The notes under the pieces were generated by a model. The model did not search any database, had not been told where the DNA came from, and saw nothing but the letters and a program-made list of their open reading frames with translations. A stretch of 64,000 nucleotides of DNA, from contig NC_092033.1 in assembly GCF_042242105.1 (NCBI RefSeq), forward strand, positions 6,708,408 to 6,772,407. Reading direction: 5' to 3'. Position numbers and translations under genes: made by a program. This DNA is from Pempheris klunzingeri. Lineage: Eukaryota; Chordata; Actinopteri; Acropomatiformes; Pempheridae. Below, in pieces: positions 1-12,300 of this stretch (within the stretch, counting starts at the first letter, position 1; each line of letters begins with the position of its first letter).

Positions 1-1181
1 ACTTCACTATTATCTGTTCTTTGTTTATCCACCAGTACTCTTCCAGCTCTCCCCACACTTATACTCATCATGACATTCCTTTTTCAAAGCCTCTCACTTT
101 TCCCTTTAATCAAATTTCATTTTCAAGAGCTTATTAACTGTAATTCACAGCTGTTGAAAAAAAACCTCACCTGAAGTAGCTCTTCTGGAGCGTGCCCAGG
201 AGAAGAGCTTGCCCAGTTGTTATGACACTGTAGATGTTAAAATCTCCATTTTTTTCTGAGCACTCCTTCTCCATTAAGGTTTAAAAGTGGAGGCTCAAAG
301 TTAATTCATAAGCGGAGAACCAGCAACTGACAAAACAATCTCACTTCATGGTCCATTTCGTTGCAGCTCAGCTTTTAATATTCAAATTCACCCTTTTTCC
401 ACTTCCCTAAGGGACTGGGCTAAAATTATCGATTATTATGGACTTCATAATAGTCCACTAGTTCACTTACCTTGTAGTTCACTTCTTAACAAAGTGAGGA
501 CCTTCCCACCGTAGTCCAAAATGTTCAATGGACTCTCTGCAGTAATATCTCAAAATGATATTACAGTGTTTGCCAGTACAAGTCATTAAAAACATGTGTC
601 GCAGTTATTACTGTGCGCTCAGAACAACAGGCTTCAAAAGCAGCAGCGAGTGGCGCAGAAGGTTCTGCTGACTGTGCTCCAAATAAAAGAAATAAGATAT
701 AAATGTAGGGTCGGGGTGCTCTATCAAGAAGACGTACCCCCGTTTTGATGCCCTCCACGATCAGAATCATTTTCTTACACTCCTTAGAGTCAGCTGTGCT
801 CTGTAAGTTAAAATAAAGCCCTCATCTGTTTTATCTTAATAGAATTGGTTTTTCAGAAAGTTCTCTCTCTGATACAACTCAGTCTAACATGTCAAAAAGG
901 CCTTTTTCACTGAAGACTCTTGTGATAGTGGGAAAGAGCACATTAACAATGTCTCTGTAGCTAAGTGGAATTCAGGCCTCATTAATGTTATGATTCACGC
1001 CTGCGCTTTTCCCACAGCGATGTGTTAAAATGTCTTCAGTGAGAGACGTTATTGGGCTTTTCTGCCCCCCTCTGTCTCTTTATAAAATTGCAGCTCTACT
1101 CAAAACAATGTATTGGTAAAGGATGAAACAACAAAAGGCAAACAGAAAGTAAAGGGATGTCTCTGTTTCACTGTCCTTCAG
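1..1181. other. Non-coding sequence, probably intronic
   Basis: I see no convincing exon here. If the exon at 1182 is the last exon of a gene on the + strand, this stretch is its final intron. The sequence just before 1182 (tgtccttcag) is a good acceptor. A 69-codon open frame on the - strand (561-770) has no recognisable domain and was not accepted. Confidence 0.4.
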
Positions 1182-1316
1182 GTGTTGTCAGTAGTCTTGT
1201 GTATTCTCATCCTGTGTCGGCTGAGTCGCAAGGAAGATACCCCTGCAGTGGTCTACAGTCCAGAGGCGAAAGCAGGCAACTACACCACTCTGGCAGACGC
1301 TGCAGATTATACCTGA
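1182..1316 (+). CDS. Last coding exon of a membrane protein, probably a tetraspanin (partial)
   Basis: After the acceptor tgtccttcag, a phase-0 exon encodes 44 residues and a TGA stop. The first 13 or so residues (VLSVVLCILILCR) are strongly hydrophobic, followed by a basic SRKED stretch and a cytoplasmic-type tail with tyrosines (AVVYSP, GNYTTL, DYT). In CD63-type tetraspanins the last exon also begins in phase 0 at a VL(G)V sequence in the fourth membrane segment and ends in a short basic tail. The complete tetraspanin gene facing this exon at 3779-7669 has the same arrangement (VVLLVMS then KRKEE). I therefore infer a second tetraspanin, transcribed towards the first. Earlier exons must lie left of the window or be unrecognised in it. 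A candidate poly(A) signal AATAAA is at 1503-1508. An unrelated single-pass membrane protein is possible. Confidence 0.5.
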   Translation: MLSVVLCILILCRLSRKEDTPAVVYSPEAKAGNYTTLADAADYT

Positions 1317-3778
1317 GATCCTTGTTTTTATTTTTGGCTGCTCTTCACAAAGGTTAAGGTCATCATGTCAGCATATTTAGGAAAGTTGAGCACAAACATT
1401 GGGAACAATGGGATTGCTACAATGATACATAATGTATTTTGAATAGTTGAATATATCAGAAGTGGCCTCCAGCAAGTGAGATTTCATTAAGAAATGAAAT
1501 AGAATAAATACATTTTTTTTAATTTCTTTAATTGGGTAGTTTTTTAAGAAAAGAAAATCTTTAAAACCTTTGTTAATTTTGTTTTTAGGCCTCACGGTGG
1601 GAAAATTGCCGGAAACAGCATATACTGTGAAAGAGCACCCCCCTTTCTTTGCCATAGTCACAGACGATGAAGAAAACTGACACATAAGCTGCAATTATGT
1701 AATTAATAAGTTACATGACTACGAACAGTTCAAATTAGAAGCGAAGTATGTTAGCTGATGAATATATTTGAACTCTAGTGGTATTTTCATCCTAGATTGG
1801 TATCATGTTTTAGCGTAGCGTAGTGTAAGTAAATAATTAAAATGAGGAGGTAAAAGAACATGTGGTATAAAAAAAAGCACTGATGAAGACTGCAGAAATG
1901 TATATTATAGATGTAATAGAACTTTAATGAGAATGTATCTTGTGATTTTCCAGCTGTCTGAAATCTTTTTTTTTTTTTTCCAGCTTCACAATTTATAGTC
2001 TTGGACAAAATGTAAATATGCATGAATACTTTCATCTCTAATAGGATCAGGTGCTTCTGTTCATGGCAGGAAGGGATAGAATATACAGATAACAGGGAAG
2101 TTGTGAACTGTATTTTACATGTTGTGGGTACCAAAGATGCAAATCCAAATTATTGTATCCTTTCTGTGTCACAGCCTCCTGTCGCTCCCTTATCCCCTGC
2201 ATAAAAGGAGAATGTAAACAGTTTCAAAATAAAAACTAAGACATGAAAGGAACAAGAATCCCATTTTTTATTACTGCTATTTACAAAATATTACATATGT
2301 TCATTCCTTAAATAAAAAAACAGTGTGTATGACAGAAATAAAAATACCACAGTTTGCAAGAACATGTTGTATATTAGGCATTAATGGTTAAAGTGCACAG
2401 GTAGACATTGGATCTGCTGTTTCAGATGAAATTCATTTGACAATTCGTCAGTCAAGGAGACATTTCAACCGCAGGCAGCTCATGCAGCGAGTCATACTAG
2501 AAGTCATGTGGCATAAAGGCTTCTTTGGTGAGAGTGGCATCAGCTGGGACAGTACAGCCTCTGCAAGAATATCGATTTCCTACAAGAGCCTCTCACAACC
2601 TGTCTGCAGTGGCCTTGCCAAAATTTCTCCAAACTTTTGAAATCAAATTTTGGAGGCAAAATAACTGAGGATTTTACTGCATGTCTACTGAATGTGCAAC
2701 CAAACAGAGTCCCCTCTCTTGCTGTTGGACGTGATCGTGTGTCATTTACTACACTAAATGTGCTTTAAGAGAAACTGAATGGAGTGAGGAAGTTTTTCTG
2801 ACATGCAATGTGCTTAACAAGGCATCAAGACATTCTGGTGTCCCAATGAGAGCTGTAGCTCATTCCTTTGTCTAACCTGATCGTTTACCCAAGAAAATAC
2901 ATCGCTCAATAATAAATAAATGGTTATATTTCGATCAAAGCACTTTGTAAACACTGTTTAAGAAAAGGTGCTACATAAGGGTTATTAATATTATTATTGT
3001 TTAAAGATTATTGGTTGATCTAATGCTGAAAATTCAATTAGCGAGCTTAAGACAAGTACGAACATTTAAATATGCATGTTGGTCCAGTCGACAAGTGTGA
3101 GATTAAACCCATTAACTGATGAACTTCCAGTGGTAGCTTTTGTATAAACCGGTGAGGAAGTTTCACCATCATTTGTTCATGTTTCGTATGATCACGGCTG
3201 AGCAGATGTTGTGAAACATGAGGACTACGCTCATCTCAAAACATTAAAATCTTTAACCTGGTCAGCAGAATGTAGCTTCAGCCGATGCCGAAAGCAAATG
3301 TGCAAACAAAAATGTGTCTTGTGTGTGTGTTTGAATGTTTTAGGTGCAGTAAATGCACCATTCATTGCAAAGAACAAAATGGTAGGACAGGCTCCAGCTA
3401 CTGGAAAAACAAATGGCTGATTAATACTTGTAAGATAACCTAATTTTAGAGATATGGCAAAAGCATGTGAAAATGTGATGATGATGATTAAAGATTAATT
3501 AACTGCATTAAATTGCATTGTTTTTTTGTTTTTTTACAGTATTAGGGCAAAAAAAGAGTCATTTCAAATTGATTTATGCATGTAGATTACTTTTCAATAA
3601 CAGTTACATGCATTAACACGCATTAACTGAAAATTCATATATCAACATATATTGCTATAGCGCAAAATATCTTATGATAAATAGATTATGGTATACAGCA
3701 TAATGTGTTTACATGTGCAAATTCAAACAAGGTACTCTTGATAATAAGTTGAGGTGTGTATCAAAATGTACAAGGTGA
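1317..3778. other. Intergenic region between two convergent genes
   Basis: AT-rich DNA with no recognisable exon. It should contain the 3' untranslated regions of the partial gene ending at 1316 and of the tetraspanin gene ending at 3779. An AATAAA at 1503-1508 suits the first of these. I found no well-placed poly(A) signal for the tetraspanin close to its stop. Confidence 0.5.
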
Positions 3779-6700
3779 CTAGAAGGCACCAGGAACGTAT
3801 CTGTTTGATTGGAGAAGAGCCCTGAACTCCTCTTTCCTTTTTATTTGGCCCATCAGCTTGATGCTCATGACAAGTAAAACGACCTGAGGAGGAAGCACAA
3901 GAGTTACAAGCATGCCGTGGTGTTCGGTAATGTTTACAACTGGGATCCACATGATTTTCTGTTGACCTAGAATCAAACCTGACCACCAGACCCCTCCTGT
4001 AATACGTCTGTTTCACAGGATGTACTCATTTGTGTGTATTTGTCTAATGAAACACAAAGTGCCCACAGCCAGAATTTAAACATGATTAGAGCTATATAGG
4101 GGAAAATTGGTGTCCATATTAATAGTGTAGAATCCTATCAAACATATAAAAAAACACATACCCAAAAAACTCCACTTCCAAATTGTATGCCCATCGCCAG
4201 TGAGAACGCCAGCTTCAGTTCAGAGACATAAATTGGTAGGCAAGGCTGTGAACAAAAAGTGCAGGTTTGTTTCAAAGGTGGCAGCAAATTTTAGAGAGAA
4301 AATCAGTAAGAAATAAGACTTTAATCGACCAGTGATCCTGTTTATCTTCTGCAAAGTGTTGAGCTACTTTACCTCTTGATAAACATACTGGTTCTTTGGA
4401 GCCCCGAGTGTGGCGCTGCCCCGCAGTCGAATCTGTGGAGGAGAACAAAATCCCATCACATATTATGACAATAATATGAGCACATACTGTCCCAGCAAAA
4501 TTAGCACTTGAACTTGTAGTTCCCAGTGTTGTGCCTTAAGGTTTCAGCAATATAATCAGTGACGTGAGTGTTGTTGTTACCAGAAAACATTGAAGACAAT
4601 GAGACTTGAGATGAGAAAAATAAATTCTCCCCCAAAAATCGTGCTTGACTGAAACATGTGGCTGCAGGATCAGAAACTCTAATAAGCCTCCTTCACTGCT
4701 CATGTTCTCTTTGTATAAAAGGGAGATACTCACGCATTTTCCTGGATATTGACAGTTGCAGGAAGCGGGGATAGAGGAGCCCCAGTCTTTGTAGCCTTCA
4801 ATAAGACCACAGCACTCAAACTGGAGGTGACACACACACACACATACAGACAGGCTAAGTAAAAAGTAAATCCAAAGCAAGTAAACAGAGCAAAATGCAT
4901 TACATAGTCCCTCACATCTGAGTTAAAACTGTTAAAATATATTGGCTGGATTTGATGGGGGAGTGATTCCTCCATAGCAGGATAAGCAGATACGTCTTTG
5001 AGAGAGGACACACCTGCTGATCTGGCCACGCCCTGCACACTGCATATGCTGGTGGGTGTTTGACCACCAAATCCAGCAGATGTGTTTGACCTTGAGCCTG
5101 TCCTCTTTGGGCAGCCTCACTAGATTTATTCTCCCTTTTCTTTTCAGTACTCTGGCAGCTCTCTGTCTGAGAGCAAGTGTGGGAGCTGACATATTTCTGC
5201 CTCGTGTGAGCAGTAAAAAGCCCCAAAAGTACCTCTAAACTAGTGATAAACAAGTCAGCACCATCTGAGTTCCTTTGTTTAGTTGCCCCAAAGAATTATG
5301 GGAACTGTAAAGGCATGCTAATTCCTAAATTGAAGTAAAGAAAGGAATAATGATAGTAGTGACAAAATCCTTTAATATTTACTTCTTTCCTGTCAAACTA
5401 TCGATATATTTTGATATTAGAGTAGACTGGAGGTTGCATAAAAACACAATGGAGCATGTAACAGAGCAGAGAAATGGTCTCTCCACCAACAGAACCAAGG
5501 TTAATCGAATATGTCTGTGATGTTATCTGTGATGTGATGTCTCTCTTTATGGAATGCCAGAGCAGTGCTGATGTACACTTTGAGATATCAGCTTGCATAG
5601 ACTAACGAATGGACACATACCATTTAATTGCTTGGTGGGTGAAAATATGTTAGAGAGCAGATTTACTTTTATCTCCACTGTGCCTTGAAAAAAGAGCCAT
5701 GCTTTATCTGGATTGTATATTATAAATCAATGAATAAAATTGCTTACCTCTGCTTGAATACTATACAGCAGCGTCCTGTTGGCTTTGCTGGTTCCAGTAA
5801 GTGGCATCATGGACAGCAGCTTGGACTCCTCACGGACGACACGTTTCTGAGGACGGAGAATTCAAATACATACTGTAGTTAAGGCTGCTTTTTAATAGCT
5901 GACGGCTTACACTAAATGTTGTAAAAGGAGGGATTTCAAGCACTGTACCTCATAAATGTCTTGGTAACTCAGTGCTGTTCTGACAATTATTGTTTGACTG
6001 GCTGCCGCCATCCCAGTTGCATACTGCAAACACATAAACCAGCAAAAGTAAGAGAGAGAAACGTCATTCTGAACATGTACAGTGTATATACACACAAAAA
6101 ATATTGTGGGTTTTGCATTTTTTTCTTTCCTACACAACAGTAATAATACAAACACTTTTTTTTTTACCAGAATCAAACACCATCTCTTTCCTTTACAGGC
6201 TCCAAACACACCGAGCACCGATAGCAGCAGGCAGCCGATCTCCATGACGTACATGATCACCACAGAAACACTGGACACCAGCTGAGGAGGAAGATGAACA
6301 GTAGCAGTTAAAGCGATACGTTACTTGGCAAATGCTCTGAGCGACAATTATCATTTTAGGTAACAAAATAACCTAAGCTCAAAGGATCTGTGGATGTAGT
6401 GTAATTCATCTGAGATGGCCACTCACATTTGTTATTAATATTATTTGTAGACACATGGCTACAAAGGAGGTCAAAGGTCAGGGTCAGCTACAGGACGGCA
6501 CCCTGGAGATAATTCACTGTCTTGCCCAAGGACACTTTAACTGGCAGATGTTTGCCAACATGAGGACGTGAGGTCTTCCGCAGAAAAGACAATGTAGTGC
6601 GTTCAGGCAATATTGATGGAAGATCAAGTAGGCCCATGCATTAATAATACCCCAGTTGTCCTTGGATACCCCAGCAACTCTTTTGCTCCTGTAAAACCTG

Positions 6701-7669
6701 GCAAGACAGGAGCTATTTCTGCCTCCAATAAATGATATCATATGCTTAGGAAATTATTTCCATCCGGTCAGAAGGACATATGAAGTCAGTCTTACTTTGC
6801 CCGTTTGTATGAGCTCTCTGTGCCAAGCCACCGTCATCGTCAGCATGAAGAAGCACAGCGCCTTTGGAGAAAGGAACACAGGAGAAGAAAATCTGTTAAG
6901 TTTGCAAACTAAAGTGTTAAAGGACAAACAGAGAATGAAGGAACTACATAGTTTAGCTTCAAGATGTCAGTGTGACTAAATCAGTATCCTGTCTGAAAAT
7001 CTAATTGTAAGTATCACCTGATATGTTCTACATTTGTGCTGCCTTTTGGTGAACTCGCACAGTAGGTGTCACCTCTTAGGAGCAGTGTAGTTCATCTAAG
7101 GGCTAATGGAAGGCAGCAGCATGCTATCCAGGGTCTGCTCCTTTACAGGACAATGAGATCTCAGCCAAAACGAGACCTATTCTACAGAACACTGTAAACT
7201 CGCACATTGTAATCATTATAAAACCATTACAGATGTTGTCTGGGGGGGACAGGCCGGTTAAGAGGATGGCAATTCTCTGTAAATGCAAATTATAACCACC
7301 ACTATGGCGTCTTTAAGATATAGCCACTGGTGATTTTCCCTTTCATCACTTTCTTTCTGTAGGCTAAAACCTTTAACAACATTTGGACTCATATTTATGC
7401 TGCAGACATGATGTTGATGGTGGGTGATTCGCTGCAGCGTGTATGAATATGTGAGTCCTGTTTGGATTAATATCAGACTGGCTGACGATTTAAATAACAG
7501 CAGACAATCAAACATTTTTTCAGAGAAATAGCAATCACATAGGCCCGTTCGCTTCAATTGCATTCAAAAGCAGGGGAATTTCACCTACCATATGCACAGC
7601 ATTTGCAAAAATAAACGGCCTTTTCAGGCTCGTTTTATCCGCCACCACGACCACGGCGCTCCGCTGCAT
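3779..7669 (-). CDS. Tetraspanin family membrane protein, nine coding exons
   Basis: Coding exons in gene order: 7669-7589, 6861-6796, 6281-6168, 6023-5949, 5846-5748, 4820-4734, 4432-4373, 4245-4162, 3883-3779. All introns are phase 0 with GT-AG ends and the joined product is 256 residues, a normal tetraspanin length. Four membrane segments fit at about residues 18-43, 50-72, 84-107 and 203-234. The large extracellular loop carries the family signature CCG (148-150) and further cysteines at 166, 168, 174 and 196, giving six in all. One N-glycosylation sequon (NRT) lies in exon 5. The C-terminal tail is KRKEEF to VPGAF. Tetraspanins organise membrane microdomains with integrins and other partners. 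The N-terminus and first membrane segment are unlike CD9, CD63 or TSPAN8 as I know them, so I give no symbol; a fish-specific member is likely. The start is the first ATG in the GC-rich first exon. Confidence 0.85.
4830..4844 (-). repeat. UG repeat in the 3' splice site of tetraspanin exon 6
   Basis: On the coding (-) strand about seven TG units lie 9 bases upstream of the exon 6 boundary (4820/4821), where a polypyrimidine tract would normally be. The acceptor itself reads tcacctccag. Confidence 0.85.
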
Positions 7670-7821
7670 GCTGCTGCTTCTCTCCAGAGCCCTGGAACGC
7701 CTTTTTACATAAAGGAGATGTTAAAGCTGAGGAGCTGGGGGTTTGAACAGTAAGGGCATCTATCTCTGCGCACAGCACGTCACTGCGAGGTGCTGTGGGT
7801 GAGGATGCTCTGTGGTGCCTT

Positions 7822-7882
7822 CACGTGCAGTCGGAAATGTTGGAATCGAGGGAGGGAGGGAGGGAGGAGGGGGAGACACGTG
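7822..7882. promoter_or_regulatory. Two CACGTG E-boxes flanking a G-quadruplex-type tract
   Basis: Canonical CACGTG palindromes occur at 7822-7827 and 7877-7882. Between them, 7850-7873 is a run of GGG triplets separated mostly by single A residues on the + strand, matching the pattern of a stable G-quadruplex. The block lies 153-213 bases upstream of the tetraspanin ATG. CACGTG is bound by bHLH-zip factors such as USF, MITF/TFE and MYC/MAX. Use in this gene is inferred from position only. Confidence 0.5.
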
Positions 7883-8439
7883 CGCTAAGAGGAGGAGTGA
7901 TTGAGAGCATTATGAGCAGGTAGTCAGGAAATTAATATAGAAACACCCTTAGGACAAAAAAGAGCCCGTAAAGAGTCATTTAAAGAAACATTATTTGGAT
8001 TTTTCACTTTCGATTTATTCAGTTAACTGATGGATTATGAATTTTGTGATTTTTTTCCCCCCCCAACATGAAGACTTAAATGCTGTTTCAGTCTCTTGGA
8101 AAAGTGGTCAAATTAATCATATTTAGTGAGTCTAAAAATACCAACCTAAAACTAATTACTATAAAAAGGTATAAAAGGACATAAACTTCCCAATACTATT
8201 CTCTTCAAGAGAAAAAACACTGAATCTATGTTGCTATTTTATGGTCATACCACTATTGAATTATTATTCAAAGAATGTCCTGTGAGTTTTAACAGATGTC
8301 TGTGGGTCTGTTTCTGTTTGAAGCTGAAGAGATTGAATGGCAAATAGACTTCATTTCCCATGATCCCAGAGGCATGGGGCTGGGCTACTTTCCTAGAACA
8401 GGTAGGGCGGGTTTCTATTGTTTCCACAGGTGCTATTAA

Positions 8440-8485
8440 GAGAGAGAGAGAGAGTGAGAGAGAGTGAGAGAGAGTGAGAGAGAGG
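8440..8485. repeat. GA microsatellite
   Basis: An imperfect (GA)n tract with regular GAGAGAGT interruptions, about 0.9 kb upstream of the Rab ATG. Confidence 0.9.
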
Positions 8486-9388
8486 GTATAAGTCAGCAAA
8501 AACAGGAAAGACTGAGTGATGACAGAGGGACACAGAGATACAGAGAGAGAGGAGAGAGGGAGGAAAAATACCCACATGTGTGTGAAAGAACAACGTGGTT
8601 TGGACAGAAACCCGGATTACAGACAAGCATCTTTTGAATTTTTATTTCATGAAAGGGAAGCTCCTGTTTTCTTTGACAGACTGCCCACCAGAAGCTGTGC
8701 AGGAGGACTAAAAGGATGGGACGTGTATTCATGCTGCCTTTTGCTGTGGGCCATGAAGTGGGTCAACACCTGAGAAGGAGCTGAAAGGAGCAGCAGAGAC
8801 TGAGGCAGTTTTGTCTGACTGAAAGAGCACAAGGGAGAGGGGGGGGGAGTGAGGCTGAGGACACACAAGACTGAAAACATGCAGAATTATAAAGAAAATA
8901 CCTTTTTTTTAGTTTCTTGCAACTGAAAACAGGCAGCAGATATTCCCACATTGTTGCTTGTGTGCTGTAAATACTTTGCAATGCGTTCACTCTAAATTTT
9001 ATTTTGAAAATATTAGAGGTAAATGGATCATCTGGCACTTTCAAACCTTTGAAAAGCACAGTTTTGCATCTTTCTCACAACCCTAAACTGGTTTTGCAGG
9101 CTACATGTGGATCAACTGAGCTAAATTTACACTGTTGCTGAAACTCTAGTCTGGTGACTAACTGTAGCTTTCCCTAGAAGAAGAAAGTAGAGTAAGACTT
9201 TTGATTTTCTTGTTTTTTTTCTAATGAAACTTCTCAACATGACAGCATTTTGGGATCCATTTTCTCTCCTATGACTCAGCCTTTATTGAAGCAAAGAGAT
9301 AACGCAGCATCTCTTGGCCTCCAAACATTCCAAGTGATCCACAGCGTAGAAGAGAACAACTCCACAGACGCTCCACTGAGCCTCCACC

Positions 9389-12300
9389 ATGCAGACCCCA
9401 GGATCTGAACTTGATGACTCCTTTGATTTCCTGTTTAAGATCATCCTCATTGGAGACTCTAACGTAGGGAAGACCTGTGTGGTTCAGAACTTCAGGTCAG
9501 GGATTTTCCCTGAGAAACAGCAGAACACCATCGGAGTGGATTTCAGTGTACGAACTGTGGATATCGAGGGGAGGAAAATTAAGGTTGGTGGACATAAACA
9601 CGGGAATGTTGAGGGACATATATGCATGTGGAGTGTTTTATGGCAAGTGTGTGTTGAGGTGTTGTCAAAAATATCAAGCACAGAACATCAGGTCACCCAT
9701 ATGTGAACCTCTCTGTGTGAGCAGATTCAGAATTTCACTGTCAAAATACAATGTTGTTGTCAGTGAAGCCATCAATAGAGAGGCTAGAATCAGCTTTAAT
9801 AAGAGTTTCAGAATTGATAGAGTGGAAAAACTACCGTCTAAACTGGGCCGACCAGCATGTGACTGTAGATTAAAGGATCATTTTTTGGTCTTTAGATGGT
9901 TTGTATGTGACTGGGAGCTGTCAGGAGACAGAGAACTGTGCTCACAGGAGGCTGTTCAGTCCCTTTTTGTGAGTGTTTTTTTTGTGTTTGTTTTTAACAT
10001 GTAGCAACAGTAACTAGGAAACTCATCCTCTCATTAAGAGCAATTGTCTAGTTACACAATTAATGTGATTAATCTATTTGGTAATTCATCCACCCATTTT
10101 ATGTTGCTTATCTGGGTCCAGGTCACGTTAATTTAATTAATTATCTAATTATTGTCATATACTTGTAATAGTAATTTCATATAGAGATAAGTAATTCTTG
10201 GCCATTACTACTGGTTTTCCATCTAACTCTCACACTTTGGCCTTGTATGACTGTGAAACAGGTATTGAATTTAACATGGTGAACTCTGCAAAGTCCCAGA
10301 TTATGAAATGCCCTGATCTTTATCATGGGTGTTGCAGAGTCCACTGGCTCTGACAATGAACGGCTGCACAGCAAAATAACAGGCCTTTTTGGTAAATTAT
10401 TGAAGTAAAAGTATGCATGAATTGGAAAATGTGTATCTGTCAGAGACACCAAAGGACCAGTCAGTCAGTCAGTCAGTGATGGACTTTTCTTGGTTTGGTG
10501 GTAAGTGATACAACAGTGAGAGGTGTCCTGTGGTTACAGTGTCAGTTAGAGTCCAAAAACAAGTCAGACCAGTCAGTCAGCTGCTCACATGAAGTACCCG
10601 TCCTTCGGGTTTTTCTACTCTGCTCGTGCTTTTGTGCAGGCAAAAATAAACCTGGAATGACTTCTCTGCACCGTCGTTAAGACAGAAAGGGAACTAAATG
10701 ATTTAAGTGGATGGTGATTAGTTCCTCATGCACCAAACTGGTCTGAAAACTGGCTAAAAATATAACCTCAGTGTTCATTCATGTAGTTTACACAGCGGTA
10801 GTGTATAATGCTGTCAGGTATGAGGTAAAGATGCCCAGAATGGTCAAATAAAGTCACTTTCTGTAGTGATATATCCAAATCTACTGCTATATTTGATCTA
10901 TATTTGCATCTATCTCACCTAGAGTGTCTGTAGGTTTGTCATAGCCAGGGGGGAGGAACCGTCTGTTACTCAACACACACACACACATAAACACACTTAC
11001 ACAAACTCTATTGTTCTGCAGACAAGCCAGGATAGAAATTCACAGCTTGTTGTCTCATCTCAATAAATGTCATCAACTGGACTTTAATTTAGGAGGAATC
11101 ATGACCGACAGTGTTTACAGGCAGGATGTCAGCATTTAATAGTGTACAAGCATTTTATCCTCCTGTTTCATCCCTCTGTTCATATGAATCAGTAAATGAA
11201 AAATATAAGGTGAACAGCAGGTGTTAAAAGTAACAATAAATTCAATTGCTTGCAAATCTTAAACAGTTCAGGGTTGAAATGAGCCCTTTTGTGTGTTTAA
11301 CGCCTCGAGCCTGAGGCTGTGTGTTATTCAGCCATTTGATATTTACTTCTCACTTTCTCACTTTTGTATTTCTTGCTGTCTTCAGTCAGTTCACTCACTG
11401 CTCTCTTTATGTTTACAATTTCTACATAAAGAGGGAGACAATAAGCAGGAAAAAGCAATGTGGCTGGTACTATATATTTTTACAGGTTTATAACAGAAAT
11501 GTAATCTAAGCTTTTATTACATGATATTCATGATCTGGTTTTTAAGTTCATCCAGATAGTAAATGTAGACACGGTCCAAACCGTCAGCACAAACAAATCG
11601 GTTGAGCTGGTGCGTTTGGATTGGTTGCTATGACAGCTGTTACCATGGTAACATGGTCTATCAGATGCTGAGGGAGTAATCTGCAGAGGGAGACGAAGGA
11701 GTCTCAAACACTGTCCTTTGTGTGTGTGTGTGTGTGTGTGTGCCCTTGTATTACATACTTAATGGGGCCAGAAAACTGGGAGAACACCTACATTTAGGGG
11801 CCCACAGTGTTTTGTAGATGGACCCCACTAGGAACAACGTTGTTCTGAACTATGTTGCTTTTGACAAAGCTAAAAGTGTAGTAAGTTTGGTGATGGTTAA
11901 GGTTGGGGTCAGGGTCAGGGATGGGTTAGTGTTTTTCAGTTACAGAATAGATTGTGTCTATGGGAAGTCCTCACAAAGACAGCAAAACATATAAATGTGT
12001 GTGTATGTGTCCATAGATGCAGGTGTGGGACACGGCAGGTCAGGAGCGGTTTCGTACCATCACCCAGAGCTACTACCGCAGCGCCCACGGCGCCATCATT
12101 GCCTATGACATCACACGACGCTCGACCTTTGACTCAGTGACTCACTGGATCAAGGAGGTGGAGCTCTATGGAGCAGCCAACGTGGTGCTGGTTCTCATAG
12201 GTGAGCGTGGGTGTGACTGCTCACACGTGAGTGCACAAATACAGTGTGTGTATGTATTCAAAGTGAACTGTGCAAGAGGATGGACAAAATAACAAAACAA

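Larger units (their letters stand above)
7670..9388. promoter_or_regulatory. Interval between divergent tetraspanin and rab19 genes; likely holds both promoters
   Basis: The tetraspanin ATG (7669, -) and the Rab ATG (9389, +) point away from each other, 1719 bases apart. The first 230 bases next to the tetraspanin start are GC-rich compared with the surroundings and hold two CACGTG palindromes and a G-rich tract. Nearer the Rab gene is a GA microsatellite (8440-8485). The 5' untranslated region of the Rab gene must lie here. No exact transcription start or TATA box can be read with confidence. Confidence 0.5.

Noticed and set aside
561..770. A 69-codon open frame on the - strand beginning MILIVEGIKTG with a possible donor (gtacgt).
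   Set aside because: No matching acceptor, no partner exon and no domain. It lies antisense to the probable intron of the left gene.
8516..8773. An 85-codon open frame upstream of rab19.
   Set aside because: It has no family resemblance and overlaps the GA-rich region. It is more likely part of the promoter or 5' untranslated sequence.
9477..10004. A 175-codon open frame overlapping rab19 exon 1.
   Set aside because: It is a +1 frame shadow of the true rab19 exon that runs on into intron 1.
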